DNA of 47,121 nt from Gracilariopsis chorda (GCA_003194525.1 NBIV01000374.1:1-47121); one strand, 5' to 3'. Counted from the first letter of the stretch, positions 10,844-22,973 are shown. Notes: generated by a model from the sequence alone, not told the origin. Numbers and translations are program-made.

Positions 10844-11629
10844 TCAATGAATCTTGGAGTAGTTCATTTTGATTCCCAGGAACTTCGTTGGTGTGTAATC
10901 AATGCGCATCTGAACATGCTGACCGAATTCTCTGAGAAAGGCCATAATACTGGCTCTACTCTGTCCAGCCACAAGTCCGTCATCAACATCAATTAGTACC
11001 CAGACCTTCTCTTTTCCTGAATGCGCAAAGAACAATCCCGGATCTGTATTCGACTCTTTGCAACCCAATGCCTTCAATATTGGAGCATACTTCTTCCGCT
11101 AAGCTCTTTAAGCTTGCTTGAGACCATACATGGCCTTCTGAAGAAGATAGACATGTTATTGCTTCCCTTTCTGCAAAGAACCTTCAGGCTGGAACACGTG
11201 AATTGTCTCTTCGAGCTCCCCATTTAGGGACGCCACTCGTACGTCAAATTGGAACAGTTCCAAATTTGAGCCCACCACCATTGCAAACATGGTCTTCAGC
11301 GTTGTATGTCTCGCCACAGGAGCAAATAGTTCGTTGTAATCAATACCTTTTCGTTGACGGAATCATATGGCCACCAGTCGGGCCCTATATCCAGATACGT
11401 TGCCCTCAGCTTCTTTCTTCTTGAAGTAAAGCCACCTGTTTTCCAAAGGCTTGCAATTCTCTGGTCGCTTAAGAAGGGTCCAAACCTTCATTTCTTTCAT
11501 TTTTACCATTGTTTCCTTCACTGCCTGCCTCCACATCTGTGCCTCATATCTACAAACAGCATCTATGAATGTGTCTGGAACGTCCTTGTGAGATATTCCT
11601 AACCTCTCGCGAATCATCAATGCCACCAA
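10844..11629 (-). pseudogene. copia reverse transcriptase (copy 1)
   Basis: 11629-11363 contains EAQMWRQAVKETMVKM and ENRWLYFKKKEAEGNVSGYRARLVAI, the N-terminal RT block. Between 11363 and 11077 the core continues in other frames with NELFAPVARHTTLKTMFA and KAMYGLKQA. 11077-10844 reads SNTDPGLFF ... VWVLIDVDDGLVAG, where the catalytic YVDD is DVDD, and ends TKFLGIKMNY. At least three frames are needed, so it is non-functional. Confidence 0.85.
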
Positions 11630-11827
11630 AGCGTTCGGGGTATACTTTGTGGTAAGTTCTCAGATTTTTCCAGAATGTCTTGGAGGAACGAGATAATGCG
11701 TGAACAGCTCCAAGTTGATCTCCACTTCTGATAACTCTTCATCAGACTGTTGTTCTACTTCAGAGTGCTCCGACTTGACTTGTGGTAAATCCGTGTTGTC
11801 CTCAGGTTGTATCGCGTCCTCTACACG

Positions 11828-12872
11828 TCATAACGTTTTCAAGTTGAGAGATTCCGTCTTCGTTTCTTTGATGCGGCTCAACCACCCTACTCGTTCTTCA
11901 TTCACCCTGACGTCCTTCGACACTTCACTTTTCATTGATTGTGGGTAGAAAACCTTGTAACAAGAACCCCGCTCATAATCAATAAGTATACGCTTGCGCT
12001 CTTTTTCTTCATATTTGCTCAGTGACTTGCGTTTTTGTTTGGGTTTGTGCACATAGCACTGTGAACCAAATGCGCGTATGTGGGTTACATCAGAATTGAT
12101 TCCATAATAATCTCGTATAGTGTACTCGCATTGGGTGTAGTGTAGCTCTTATTACAGAGATAATTATGGGTATTGATTGCATCCGCCTGTACGTTCTTTC
12201 GATGTTGGGTCTCCTTAAGTGCTTCGAGCATCGTTCGAGCCTTATTATGGAGTGTTCGATTAAGGCACTCTTCTTTTCCGTTGGACACCGGGCTATATGC
12301 CTGGTTGAGTGGTATCCACCTGAGCTATTTTTTCTCTTAACCTCTTCCGGAAGGAGTGTGACAAATACTCCAATGCATTGTCACACCAAAATCTTCTTGG
12401 CTGCCTTTCTGAATTCTGCTCCATTTCTTGTTACCATACGTTGTACTGCTTCCTCCATCTGCAATCTTGTTGTGGTAAACCGTACTAGAGACAAGTCTCT
12501 CTTTTCGTCACAAATAGTTACACAATACTTTTCTCCTTTCAAGGGTGAGTTATTCATGGGACGCATGACATTCGAATGTACGAGATCCATGAATTCTCTT
12601 GCCTTCTTCCTGGGGTTCGTGGATTGTCTTGGTGCTCGTGAAGATTTCCCAAAAGCACAAGGCTCACAGAAATTCAGAGCAGATAACTTCAGATTCCCCA
12701 TACCTTCTACTACCTTTCGAGTTCTTCTGACAACCTCTTCGCCTATGTGACCTAGGCGTTCATGCCACAACATAATCATGTTTTTGCTCTTGCTTATGAA
12801 AGCCGATGTTTTCTCGATAGGCTGGAAAACTATCTCATATAGACCTTCGTTCTTCTCCACTCCTAGTGCCAT
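11828..12872 (-). pseudogene. copia integrase (copy 1)
   Basis: The pre-integrase zinc finger is present (LWHERLGHIGEEV ... CEPCAFGKSSR, an H-H-C-C arrangement). It is followed by the catalytic core in pieces: EFMDLVHSNVMRPM, where the family has HSD, and RMVTRNGAEF, where the family has TDNG.EF. Both positions expected to be Asp are changed. In another frame at 12288-12085 the run SNGKEECLNRTLHNKARTMLE carries the third acidic residue. 12052-11828 is the C-terminal region, with IDYERGSCYKVF. Integrase joins element cDNA to the chromosome; this copy lacks its D-D-E residues. Confidence 0.85.
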
Positions 12873-12944
12873 TACCTTGTCAGTCGTCTGATTAACGATA
12901 AGACAGATATCATCATTGCCATCATTAGTCTACAATACCACCAT

Positions 12945-13745
12945 TTATTCCTTTCGAAGGATGGAACTAACAGACAGAAGGTTACACATCACTCCGGGAA
13001 CATATTGGACTTCTTCGAGAGATATTTTGCGTCTTTTCCCAAAGCATGTTCCTCGACATTTCACTTTATCTTTTCCTGTCACTTCTACGTACTGCCCATT
13101 ACCCACAGATACTGTAGCAAGTAGTGCGTCCTTGATACGGCCGTGAAACACTTCGATGTCATTGACCATGTGCTGGCTCCCTTCTGAATGAAGGTACCAT
13201 TTATGCTTGCCAATGTCATAGCTGTGATCTCTTCCAGCCATTCTAGCTGCTATGAATGATATACTTTCCCTCTGCTCTGTCTCATCCGAAGCCTTTGTTT
13301 TTGGATTATTCTTCTTATGAGAACCTTGAGTGGCATTTCGATTTCTCTTTCTTGGGTTCTCTGGACAGAAACACTTAATGTGACCCTTCTTGTCACAAAG
13401 AAAGCACCGTTTCTCACTGAGAGTCATCCATCCTTTCGCAAAAAAGGCAGTAGCCGTGCCATCACCAGACTCTCTGCTTTCACTCAAGTCTAGCTGGGCG
13501 TCTTTAGAAATGATCATGGGCACAGCATCTTTGAATGTATCGTTAGTTACCCGTATCACTTCAACCGTCACGTCAAACTCCCTAGTCAATCCTCTCAGCA
13601 GTGCCTTTAGCTTTTCAAATTTCATGTTCCGGGACCACATGTGGTAGGTGTCTGCCTGAAGTAAAGAAACACGTAGCGTAGACAGTTCAGCAAGAGCATT
13701 TTCCATAACTCTACGTAAACGTTCCGCGTACAAAGGAGCCCACAA
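12945..13745 (-). pseudogene. copia Gag C-terminus with zinc knuckle, and protease (copy 1)
   Basis: 266 open codons. The zinc knuckle CFLCDKKGHIKCFC has the CX2CX4HX4C spacing of retroelement nucleocapsids. About 60 residues later KWYLHSEGSQHMVND corresponds to the copia protease site W.LDSGAS.HM, but the catalytic Asp is His and Gly-Ala is Glu-Gly, so the protease is dead. The tail VQYVPGVMCNLLSVSSI is the typical end of the protease domain. The start is set by a fragment boundary, not by a true Gag initiation codon: the N-terminal two thirds of Gag are absent. Confidence 0.85.
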
Positions 13746-13749
13746 CCTG

Positions 13750-15520
13750 TTAAGGTTAATTATGCAGTGTGCTGTGCAGTTGCGAGGGGGAAGGTGAAGT
13801 GGGGTAGTTGAAGCTACTTTCTTCTTTTTACTCAGACCTAGCTAGATCTATCGCTACTTATACTGTTTTTCAGACCTAGCCTACTTAGCTGTTTAACTGT
13901 TTCTTACATCCTACTTGGAGGTGAGATTCCTCTCTGAGGAACTCCACCGGTGGCTATGTACCCATGCGGCAGTCTGTTAGGAGATGAACAGACCTCAAAA
14001 GTTCGACCGGACTGCCTGCGCAGACAAGTCTCAATATCCGAAGTGGAAAGTCACGCAAATGCACCAACCAGGATATGGTAAAATATCCTGATGTTATTCT
14101 CACTGGAGCATTTTGCTTTAGCGCTACACGTCCAACCAATCGAGTGCCCTCATGGGGTGGGGCTTCATAGCTCAGATGAGTGAACCCCAACCTCTAGCAA
14201 AGGTAACGCCTCCGTTTGTAACGGACCCTCACGTCCTCGAGTTGCGCGAGAACCTTCAAAACCTTAGAATCCTGGTACCTTTGTACATGGTAGACGTTGG
14301 ACAGCTCCTGGCTCTTGCCGCATGGAAATTTTTTTCAGTCAATCAGTCACACTAGTGCGGGCCCTTCGTCAAGATAACTTTTACTCATTATTCTGACCTT
14401 CAAATATCAGTCATAGATCTTTTGATAGCTTCTGAATTAAACCAAACTTGTCTTTATTGGTATTTATCTTTTCATTAATTTTCTGCATTCTCCACTTAAT
14501 AGTGTTTTTCGACATCATGACGTCTCTTCTTTAAACCGTTAATTGGTTATAACTGTTAACCCAGTAATCTTCTAGTAACGACAGTTCATCCACCTCAGGT
14601 TTCATCGCTGAGAATCTACTTCTTTTTATTTTCTTCCATCTTCTCCGCTTCGCCGTCACGTAATAATCTTCATGGGCTGGGTACGGCCTTACCCTACTTT
14701 GGCTTTATGAACCGTTACTGGTATAGATGTCCGAGTCCTTTGGTGATACTAAAGGACCTTCTACCTAAACAGATTTTCGAAGGGCTCCATCGTGTCTCCT
14801 TCCGGAGGGTATCCATACCAACGGAATTGATACTAAACCACCTCTTATGTGTCATATTCGTGACGCCCGATGCGTTCGATAACGAACTTTTGCGAACAAA
14901 TGTCCGATTTCTCGTCTCTTATGGTAGATCCCCGTGAGAGCGAACCCTTTATGGGTAACCTTGGACCCGTGTCTAACCATAAGCGGGGGTATCACGGTTC
15001 TGGGTCGCAAAGGACTTGGAATCTACTTTCCGTGGGGCTGTCGAATCATCCGAACGGTAAATTCCGTTATACAAGTTGTAGGGTAAAAGAAATGATTCCC
15101 AGATAGAAATCGCGTTTCTGAGTAATACGTTGTCAAGTAAGCTCCCAAGAGTCAATAACCGCCGATTGGTAGCTTCCCAGACTCGGATAGTTTCTCACAG
15201 GGTTGGTATTACCGCTTGAAGCCGATATTTGTGGGCAACTCATGCATATCGAGATGAATCGATCGGGTACTGTGCGTCCAAACAGGATCCGTATTTGATA
15301 ACTATCACCGCTGGACGTCCCAACACTGTCTATGCCATTTCAGCTAAATCCTTTCCGGTGTGTGGCATGGGTTTTCATTCTCACGGGTACGGTGTCCGTT
15401 ACTCTGCAAATGAGTGCTACGCGACGCTGTAAGTATGTTACATTCACATGCGTCTACTGTCTCTGCGGCGAGTGACGCACGTATGCGTGCACTTCCCACA
15501 TGCCGTAGCGCACGTCTCGA
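13750..15520. other. no identifiable gene; possible LTR or non-coding element sequence
   Basis: Only short ORFs, none resembling a family. Two plus-strand frames (14870-15106 and 15229-15432) are 67-78 codons and lack recognisable motifs. The piece at 13800-13900 has two CAGACCTAGC copies about 60 bp apart. 14350-14640 is AT-rich. Because the gypsy integrase remnant at 15.5-16.7 kb is on the minus strand, its 3' LTR would be expected here, but no second copy exists for comparison. Confidence 0.4.
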
Positions 15521-15524
15521 CGTC

Positions 15525-16680
15525 TTACCTTTTCAAGAATTCCATGAGACTTACATTCTTCCCACCGAGGTGGGGCTGTAAGCACCAATGCGTCGTGTAC
15601 ACCCGATCGGGGTTTTCGTTCTCGTCGAGGGAACCCAAGTCCGGGTCTGCCGCCAGCAGGCGCAGTTCGCCACTAATTCGAGGAGCAACGCCTTGGAGTT
15701 TATCGCTACTGCAAAGTCCTGATTCTAGCAGGGGAGCTACGCACGCAGGAGCTGTGAGAGCGGTGTCTTCTCTTACAGCGCTTTCCGTAGTAGTGCTCCC
15801 ATGTTCTTTGCGTGGATAAACGTTCAGGTCTCCCACCGTCTGATTAACCGTTTGTTGCTCAGGAATATTTTCCCTGGCGACGCCGGATTAGCGACAGCGA
15901 TTACACCTCCCTCCACATCGTTAGGCAGAGCTCTAAAGGTGAGTACGGTGGGTAGCGGGTTGACTCGAGCGTGGTGAGACGGGGTATCATGGGACTTGTT
16001 CTGAAGACGGATATCCGATTCCTTCGGTAAATCCGATAAATTGCGATACGGCTGCGGTAGAATCGTTGGGCCCAATGGAGAATGAACTGCGAATGGGTCG
16101 TCTGAGCCCAGACTACCATCGGAGAAATGCTGGGTATTACGGTCTCCCTCAGGGTGAGGAGATACAGTAACGCAGTCGCGTGAAACTGGTTCGTATTCGT
16201 CATTAATGTCCACGATGACTATGTCGTTAATAGTAGAAAACACGCGATAGGGGCCGTCCAAAACTGAAGAAAGCCTATGACGCTTTTCCTTTTCAGGATT
16301 ATAATGCTCCCTAAGATGGAAAACAAAGTGATTTATGTCAGCCGCAGTAGCGATTGACGTATTTTTTTCTCAACATTACGCTTGTGGGCAAGCTGTGCTC
16401 TGTCCATAGCTTTCTGGGCAGCCGCTACCATATTCTTTAACCATTCTCTCCAATTGCACCTGTTTAACCGCAGTAAAGGGTATGTAGAAAAAGCTGGTTC
16501 AGCCTCGATTGCCATCGGATGTGGAATTTGCGACAGCACCAACTCAAAAGGTGAAAGCGACGTAACACGATGTACCTGGGTATTGTGGGCATACGTAACA
16601 GCATTGGTAGAACCAGTGCAAGAATTTGTGACCAGTGCCGACATACGGCATGTCAGTCAACCGGGTGTTGGAAACATTAA
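15525..16680 (-). pseudogene. Ty3/gypsy integrase C-terminal part (second gypsy element)
   Basis: Codons 16644-16333 contain AVTYAHNTQVHRVTSLSPFELVLSQIPHP, the end of a gypsy integrase core where host-like polyproteins have A.TYAYN...H.ST..SPFELVL. This is followed by a helical KNMVAAAQKAMDRAQLAHKRNVEKK segment. The next frame (16261-15824) begins DGPYRVFSTINDIVIVDIND, the integrase GPY/F module. A further 103-codon frame (15836-15525) continues without a recognised domain. The D-D part of the core and everything upstream are missing beyond about 16680, where resemblance breaks off. This copy is unrelated in position to the chromovirus at 32.5-38.4 kb. Confidence 0.75.
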
Positions 16681-17481
16681 TGAACTCGAATCAGAAGCTT
16701 CCAAAGAACTATGGTGACACAACGATCTTGATAGATTCTTCCAAGTACATGAAAAGGACAGAAATGCACAAAGTGGACAAACAAATTGGAGGTAAACCGA
16801 TTCTAGGTCTGAAGACGACTTATGGAGCAATATCTTTAGATGTAAACTCTTCCCAAGGTGTACGCTGCGTTGCTCTCTTACGAGTAAGGCTCCACGACAG
16901 GATCAGCAGTACCACACGCTGTTCCGATGTAAAACCAAGGTGGCTTCTGGTTATAGCGACGAAGATATTACCCTAGAATTGGGTCACCAGCGGGTCGCCT
17001 TATTGTACAGGTCGGTGTATTCCTTGTTCAGGCTCACGGAAAACCAAAGGAATATGGAGAAACGAGGGAAAGGAACCAAGGAAAAATGTAGAACCCGTTG
17101 GGTTGTGCGGAAAGCCAAAAGAGACCCGACGGTGAGGGTGTTGCGTATTCAGCCATCACGGCAAAACTCAATACTGAGTCGGACAACTATCTGTTACCAG
17201 AACTAAAAGTAGTCAGAACGATAAATACAGTTGAAAATGCCCAAACTAACCGGATAAGAAAGATCAAAATTTCTTCGTGATACTATGTAGGTGGATATAA
17301 CGATGCCCAACGCAGTGAAACCTCAGGAGGAGTTGGTTGCTTCGCACAGGCGATACAAGCAGAGCTGAGTCACAGCTTACGTTTACTTAAGGGTATAACG
17401 GCAGAGCTGTCTTCTCTAAGTACTATTGGGTCATGTTAAAACTAAGAATTATACTACTGTAGTGAGCCAAAATTGGGCAAT
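16681..17481. other. unassigned sequence between gypsy and MULE
   Basis: A 113-codon plus frame (16635-16976) overlaps the gypsy fragment boundary and has no recognisable motif. Purine-rich sequence around 17040-17130 has a short resemblance to 30360-30420 (GAGGGAAAGG and GTGCGGAAAGC), too short to interpret. Confidence 0.35.
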
Positions 17482-17755
17482 GGCTGAATCTATTTGTTGT
17501 AAAAGTAGTACAAGCTCCGCCAATCACACCCACGAGTTCACCCTTGATCAGCGACTGCATTAGCCTGGGGGACTGCTTCCAACGTGTGCCACGGCATAGT
17601 TGCAAGACAGCCAACTTTAAGCAGGAGATCACCACGTCACGGCGTCCCCATCAATCTGCAACCAATCAAGGAACACCAGCTCATAGCAGTCCACATTCAA
17701 ACTTGGCAAAACGCGCGCTTTTTGGTACTGCTCGGACCAAGCATTTTCTCCGCCA
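17482..17755 (+). repeat. left terminal inverted repeat of the MULE
   Basis: Aligns, reversed and complemented, with 23515-23787 over about 270 bp by eye. Shared blocks include GGCTGAATCTA, CCGCCAA, AGCCTGGGGGAC, GCTTCCAACG, TGCCACGGCAT, CAATCTGCAACCAAT (CATCTGCAACCAAT on the other side) and AGCAGTCCACATTCAAACTT. Further inward the two arms stay similar only in their pyrimidine-rich composition. Confidence 0.8.
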
Positions 17756-18299
17756 AAAAACCTTCCCTTGCGTCCCAAAATGTAACAACTTCCCTCACAT
17801 TACTGCCCGCTTTCGATTTCGCTACGATCATCATTTCACCGCTTTGCTCTCTTTTCCTGTCCGGGTTGCGCCATTCTAACTCTACATCGCATTGCCTACA
17901 CCTCTGCTCTACAATTACCCTAGGCTAGCTTCTTTGCGATGCTCTGACTCGTATTATGCACTCTTTATGCTCATCTCCGCTTTGAAAACTTACCTGGCAC
18001 TGCATGTGTGCTGTTGTTCTCCTCTTTCATGCTTCATGTATCTGCTCTACAGCGTGCGACGCTTTATTCTACCTAGCCTGGCTTGGTAACTCTGCTAAAC
18101 GCTACCGTCACGCTTGTGTTGTACTCATCCTGGCTTCTTCGCTACGTTAAATGCCGCCTTGAAACTGGTATTATGCTCATCATTGCTTCGCCCGTACGTT
18201 GGTTTCTTTTCTACACCCGTTACGCGCCTGAATTGCACTTTGACGATCCTTGTTTACGAGTTTGCTTGTATTTTGTCTTTGTGATACATATTTCGTTTA

Positions 18300-19085
18300 T
18301 TGGAAATGGTACTTAGTGTCACCGAAAAACTATGTCAGGCTGAAATCAAACAGATCGAGGAGTTTTTGCAAGGTTTGAAGGACCATGCGCAATTAGGTTT
18401 CTGGCAGGACGACGAATTGCAGAGCTTTCGATTTCATTCTGTCTATACGTTTATTGCGACGTTTGTGCTCATTACTGCTGATATCACAGACATAGAGCTG
18501 GTACCTGGAGGGGTTCTTTGCAAGTGAATTACCGGGGCCTACCTCATGGGAATGTCCAAATCGTTCTCCTCCAAGAACCGCTTAGCTGGGTTCAGATTGG
18601 AACATCTGGATACTTTAGTTGGTCCATTCCGGTTATCATTGTTCAGAGATGATTCAGAGATACACACTGATGTCGTACCACTGAATATTAGGGGAGCTCA
18701 CTGAGAAATGATAGTCAGAAGACGATCCTTGAGTCAACTGAGCACGTTGGAGACAAGAACTGTGTTATTTGGTGACTGTATCGGTGAGACTTGCCCTGAT
18801 TACGTATTGAGAATCTTCAAGGCAACATTTGACCACGCGTTTCCGCACAAGTGTATTGAATGCGCAACATCAAAACAGGACTACATGTTACAAATTTTGG
18901 GGTTCGAAAAACAAAAAGATTCTCACAGTTGTGGTGCCTACGTTATTGCAGGCTTTGCATTCTTTGCGGCAAGCACAGGACAACTTCCAAAACGAACATT
19001 TTTTGATCGATACGATAACACTCCTACGGCTAAAGACGGCTGGATGTCTGCAAAAACCTACATTTTGAATATCTCCATCGAATGA
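18300..19085 (+). pseudogene. Ulp1/C48-type cysteine protease domain of the MULE
   Basis: After an N-terminal frame (18300-18527), the catalytic region reads VPLNIRGAH, then a TGA stop at 18702-18704, then EMIVRRR. The family has His-Trp at this point, so Trp TGG has become TGA directly after the catalytic His (CAC, 18699-18701). It continues with TVLFGDCIGETCPDYVL (acidic residue of the triad) and FEKQKDSHSCGAYVIAGFAFF (Gln oxyanion residue and catalytic Cys). Ulp1 enzymes cleave SUMO-type conjugates; in transposons the function is unclear. All triad residues survive, only the frame is broken. Confidence 0.75.
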
Positions 19086-19433
19086 AAGAAAATTCGTTCG
19101 GGGAGTGTTTCTGAAGATGACGTTGCTCTTTCTCAATATGAAAACTGGGAGAATTGTATCGCCTTTTGACGAGAACAGGCTCGTCAAAGTGAAATCATAA
19201 ATGAGTATACAGACGCAGCAACTGAAGATTTTGTGCCATCTCCGCAGTACACTGTCATAGAATTGGTAATGAGCGCATAAGAGGAGAGAAAAAGGGCTCG
19301 AGTACCGGTCTCAGTTAGTGATCATGAACGACGTCAAGCATGAGTTCAGAAATTGAGAGCAGTTTCGGAGAATCAGGATGGTTGAGACATCTGTGACTTT
19401 CGGGAGAGTTCAGTTTCTCGTAGCCGTTGCAAA

Positions 19434-20405
19434 ATGATACGATTCATGGACAGAGTAGTGTTGATAGGTAGTATTTTCGAGGATATTGTTACGGAGGCAG
19501 CCATGTCATCAAACCCTAAACTGCCTGAGAAAACAAATTTGAGCTCCTCTTTGCAGCCATCGGGGAGCCAGACTCCCAGTTCGGATATTGCGAATGATGT
19601 AAAATATCTTGTTGAAAAAGTGTCAGATCTGCCAGATTTTATCTATAATTTAAGCCTCTCTGGACAAATTATTAGTGTACATAGATTCCGCATCATGTAC
19701 CAAAGTTGGGTACGACGAAGTACACTAGTAACAGTCTGACTCCCATGCATAAAACACAAGCCGCCAGTGTCATGTCGGAGATGCATCATCGCAAAACTAA
19801 AATCAAAATCGATGAAGTGGTTTTTGTCCTTCTCGGGGACCCACAGTCATACGTTACAGCCAGTTTCACAAGAGCTCTGTGCGGATAGATATACCATAGT
19901 TGTGGGGTCAATTCTCAGTCGTATGAAGACGTGGAAGAGATAACAGAAGCTGGAGGATACCTATTGGTGTTGGGATGTTCTGGTAAGAATGCTGATTCCG
20001 TTTCAGCAGAGATATAAGTTAAACGTTGTGTCGAATCGCTTATCATGTACAGGAAAAAAGTTGGTAGTACTCAATGATAATGATGTGCGAACAAAGAGTG
20101 AGACAGGTCTCATTCTGCTTAGACCGAAGGCGGGAAGAGAAAACCCACATTTCTTGAAAGAGGATGAAGTGGATTTCGTACAGGAACTGTGCAAGAGGCC
20201 ACCCGTAGAAGACTTCGTGACTGATGATCACGATTCTTTCTCTACCCTGTTTCATGATCATGATGAGAAAGCTGCCATCCGTATGGTCGAGAATCTGGAG
20301 GGAAGTAGAAAGGAAGGTGACGCAGTAGCTATGGGAGACACACAGAGCTTGTGCTTTGAGGCTGTAGAGTCATTTACTTCTAAAGTGGGAGAAAATGCAG
20401 CATGA
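19434..20405 (+). pseudogene. linker region of the MULE protein
   Basis: Two main frames, 19434-19739 (Ser/Pro-rich, then DIANDVKYLVEKVSDLPDF) and 19989-20405 (138 codons, acidic, with EDEVDFVQELCKRPPVEDF). No catalytic domain is recognised. Orientation and position between the protease and DNA-binding parts suggest it belongs to the same polyprotein. Confidence 0.45.
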
Positions 20406-20998
20406 TTGCAGGTCATTAAGGAGATCCAGTTCATTTCTGACTGCTTCGGGTATGATTTATCCGTACGGGAGTCAGGTTATAATAAGCACATCAACGGTAG
20501 TATTAATGCTGGTGCTTGTAATGGTATGGATAGCGATGAAGATGATGCTGAAGGGATTGGGGCCGAAAAGGTTCTAAGAAAGGCATACTTGAGATGCGTG
20601 GAGCATAAGACGGCTCCAAAGTGTCCTTTTCTTTGCGTGATCAGAACTAAGAACTCTATCTAGAAGCAAAATGGCTGTGATGGTTTGGTAAAGTGTACCG
20701 TTCTGAAATGAAAAACGGGTGGCACAACCACCCACCAACCCTGAGCAAGGTGATAAGCCATTTGTTCCCTCGGCTTCAAAAAGAGGTATTTGAGATGAAA
20801 ACGGAGCTGCAAATTCAACTGAGAGGCATTGTCTCTCTTCTGGAAAGAAAGGGCAGGATCCCGATCAACACAAAGCGCTGCACAATGGGCTTCCATACTC
20901 ATCGCGTGTTGAGGCGCCGAGGCAGCACTAGTGCATGCTGCTTTGCAGAGAGCTCATGCGCATTGGTGATGCTAGCAGTGACAAAAAGGTTTTTCTAA
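20406..20998 (+). pseudogene. zinc-binding WRKY-GCM1/FAR1-like domain of the MULE
   Basis: After FISDCFGYDLSVRESG the sequence gives LRCVEHKTAPKCPFLCVIRTKN and, past a stop at 20661, GWHNHPPTLSKVISHLFPRL. Cys residues followed by a HNHPP motif are the hallmark of the N-terminal DNA-binding domain in MULE transposases and FAR1-type factors (C...C, then H.H). The helical REL...I stretch that follows fits the usual link to the transposase core. Confidence 0.65.
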
Positions 20999-21009
20999 GT
21001 GTGAATGGA

Positions 21010-21500
21010 GGAAGAGTGATGGATTCAGCATTATAGGCATTTGCTGATTGGCTGGAAGATTATGCTAGGTATGGCATGGTGCGAGGAATCAGCATTAGTT
21101 GCAAATCCATCTCTAACAGGTTTGGTCTCCAGTTTTTTAGCATCAATGGTAGGTCTAAGGATGGTTATATGTTGACCTTTTTCATGTGTTTCGTTTCCTG
21201 TGAGATAGAGGAGAGCTTTAAAGAGATACTTCGCGAATTCCAATCTGCAGTACTGATAGCACCTTCCATGGTAGCCATGGATCAGATTGTGGCGTCCATT
21301 AACTGCATTCAAGAACGTCTTTCCACTTTCGGACATAGGTTTCGATAAATGGCACTGGAAACAAAATCAGGCTCGCAGCTGTGCACATGGTATGCAAAAT
21401 TGGACGAAAGCAATGAATTAGAGATCTTTCAACGGATCTTTTTACACTTCTCTCCCGACATAGACTGTAGAGAGTTTCTTTGTTCGGCAAGAGCATCTTG
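21010..21500 (+). pseudogene. MULE transposase catalytic core
   Basis: The sequence around SCKSISNRFGLQFFSINGRS corresponds to the MULE block D.TYKTNRFGLPLF...G.S, but the first catalytic Asp is Ser. DGYMLTFFMCFVSCEIEESF and KEILREFQSA match the following A...V..E..ESF.W.L..F segment. APSMVAMDQIVASI keeps the second Asp (VI.TD). A stop at 21346-21348 precedes CTWYAKLDESNELE, the LCTWH..KN block with His changed to Tyr. Inactive by both frame and residues. Confidence 0.75.
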
Positions 21501-21574
21501 AGAAAAAGTAATTCTACGGCTTTTAGAGAAACCCTGCATCGTGGTACAAATTCTTATTCCACGAGAACCGCAAA

Positions 21575-22501
21575 ATGATTATTGCGGTGTATCGCAATCA
21601 ATCTGTACCTTATCGTTTCCTTTTTCAGGGAACTGGGTGTACAGAAAGCTCTAACTCAGTATACCGCTATCATATTTTACGTAGATTTGTTCCGATATGG
21701 AAAGTTCCTGCAGAGATGCATACTCTAACAATGAAGCGGGAGGAGAAAAGACGTGAGGCAAGAACAAAAGCACTAAAATATCAGTGCTGGACATATTTTA
21801 AGATGTCCAACTGCCAGTTGCCATTTCTCACGAACGCACTGGAAGAACTGATTTCTCATTACACCTCATTTTGTCTGTTGAAGTTCATTGAGCGGAGCGT
21901 GAATCCGTCCCAACAGTTTGCGGTTCTCAACGGCAGAACCAAACAGATATCCCAAACTGAGTGGCCAGATGAAAAGATGCGAAACAGAAAACCCTCCAAT
22001 CGAGGTGTGGTGTTTACTGTCATGTTCTCTGGAATGGATGGGACTTCACACACAACACAACAATCGCTACGGAGCAGTTGGAGGTATAGAGTGTATATGT
22101 CAAAGCGTTCTAACCCTCAAACGACCTCTGCACCTTGTAACGTGGCCTGTTATTCCTTGCAGCATCCCATCTCAGGGGTTTCTTGCCACCACATCTTCCT
22201 CTGTGCAGTTAGATGCCCGGAACTGGTTCTTGGTTCACCTATCCTGGCTCATGTGCTAGTTCCGCGTATCTCGATAGAGTCTCTTATCGAAACATACTGG
22301 AAGTATAACACCGAGGAAGTCTCACATGCACACGTTATTGGCCTGCGCAAAAACACTGCAAGAGATCATGCTGAATTTGTTTCGTTTAGTACCGGAAGCA
22401 CAATAGTAGTTAGGTCAGATGGAGAATTCGTCGATGAAATGGGTATCGAAAAAGAAATAGAACAAGAAGCCAAGACATACCTCTTTTCGTCTGGAGGATA
22501 A
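21575..22501 (+). pseudogene. MULE transposase C-terminal part with SWIM finger
   Basis: A 308-codon frame, the longest in this element. Near its middle, CNVACYSLQHPISGVSCHHIFLCAV resembles a SWIM zinc finger (CxC ... CxH, here with the first pair spaced wider), the usual C-terminal module of MULE transposases. The last 100 residues are acidic and unassigned. A shorter frame (22562-22973) continues to the end of the coding part. Confidence 0.6.
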
Positions 22502-22561
22502 GCGTTATATGACAAACTGCATCGCTCAAAATCTTCACTGTGTCTAATAGCCAATAATGGC

Positions 22562-22973
22562 TTGAAAACATGGATGCAAAATGCCATTCAGGCGCTTTCC
22601 CACGTTCAAATACCAGCAGAAATACCTGATAACCTCCTAAAGTCGAATGCGGGACGGAAATTGATTCTTGCTGGGCAAAGTAGAACTCAAGACAGACTTC
22701 TCACAGCCGTTAAGAACCCCAACTATATCTCACAAAGAGCGAAAAGCGGAAACACGAGTGCATGAAATCATCCAAATCCAAACGACCAAAGCATCGAATA
22801 CTAAGAAGCCACAACCCATCTCATTGAAACCTGCTAACCCGTGTCAAGAAGTTTTTCAAGAACCTGCAGGCTCATTTCGATCCATGTCAGAAAGTTTACC
22901 GCTTCATTCAAACATTTCAAGAATAATGATAGACCGTGCGATTGAGAAAGGTCTTAGAATCCTCGACAATTAA
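22562..22973 (+). pseudogene. C-terminal tail of the MULE protein
   Basis: Two overlapping frames in the element's coding orientation. The second ends with IMIDRAIEKGLRILDN and a TAA stop at 22971-22973, immediately before the right inverted repeat region. Basic and low in complexity, no domain. Confidence 0.4.

Larger units (their letters stand above)
10440..13745 (-). mobile_element. truncated Ty1/copia element (copy 1): gag end, protease, integrase, RT, RNase H start
   Basis: Minus-strand copia polyprotein in the canonical order Gag zinc knuckle, protease, integrase, reverse transcriptase and start of RNase H, in many frames. The Gag N-terminus is missing: coding resemblance starts abruptly near 13745. 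RNase H is cut near 10440. No LTR pair was recognised on either side, so this is an internal fragment rather than a full element. It cannot encode an active enzyme because of the many stops and the lost catalytic residues listed for its parts. Confidence 0.85.

Noticed and set aside
14870..15432. Plus ORFs of 78 and 67 codons as small genes
   Set aside because: They occur in sequence likely to be non-coding element DNA, have no motif, and end at ordinary chance stops.
17041..17130. Short similarity to 30350-30430 (GAGGGAAAGG, GTGCGGAAAGC)
   Set aside because: Only two short purine-rich matches with unequal spacing; not enough to claim a shared repeat.
17544..17928. Two overlapping plus-strand ORFs of 111-114 codons, with a similar minus-strand ORF at 23434-23712
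   Set aside because: Their similarity comes from the inverted repeats of the MULE being translated; they lack any protein signature and are not genes.
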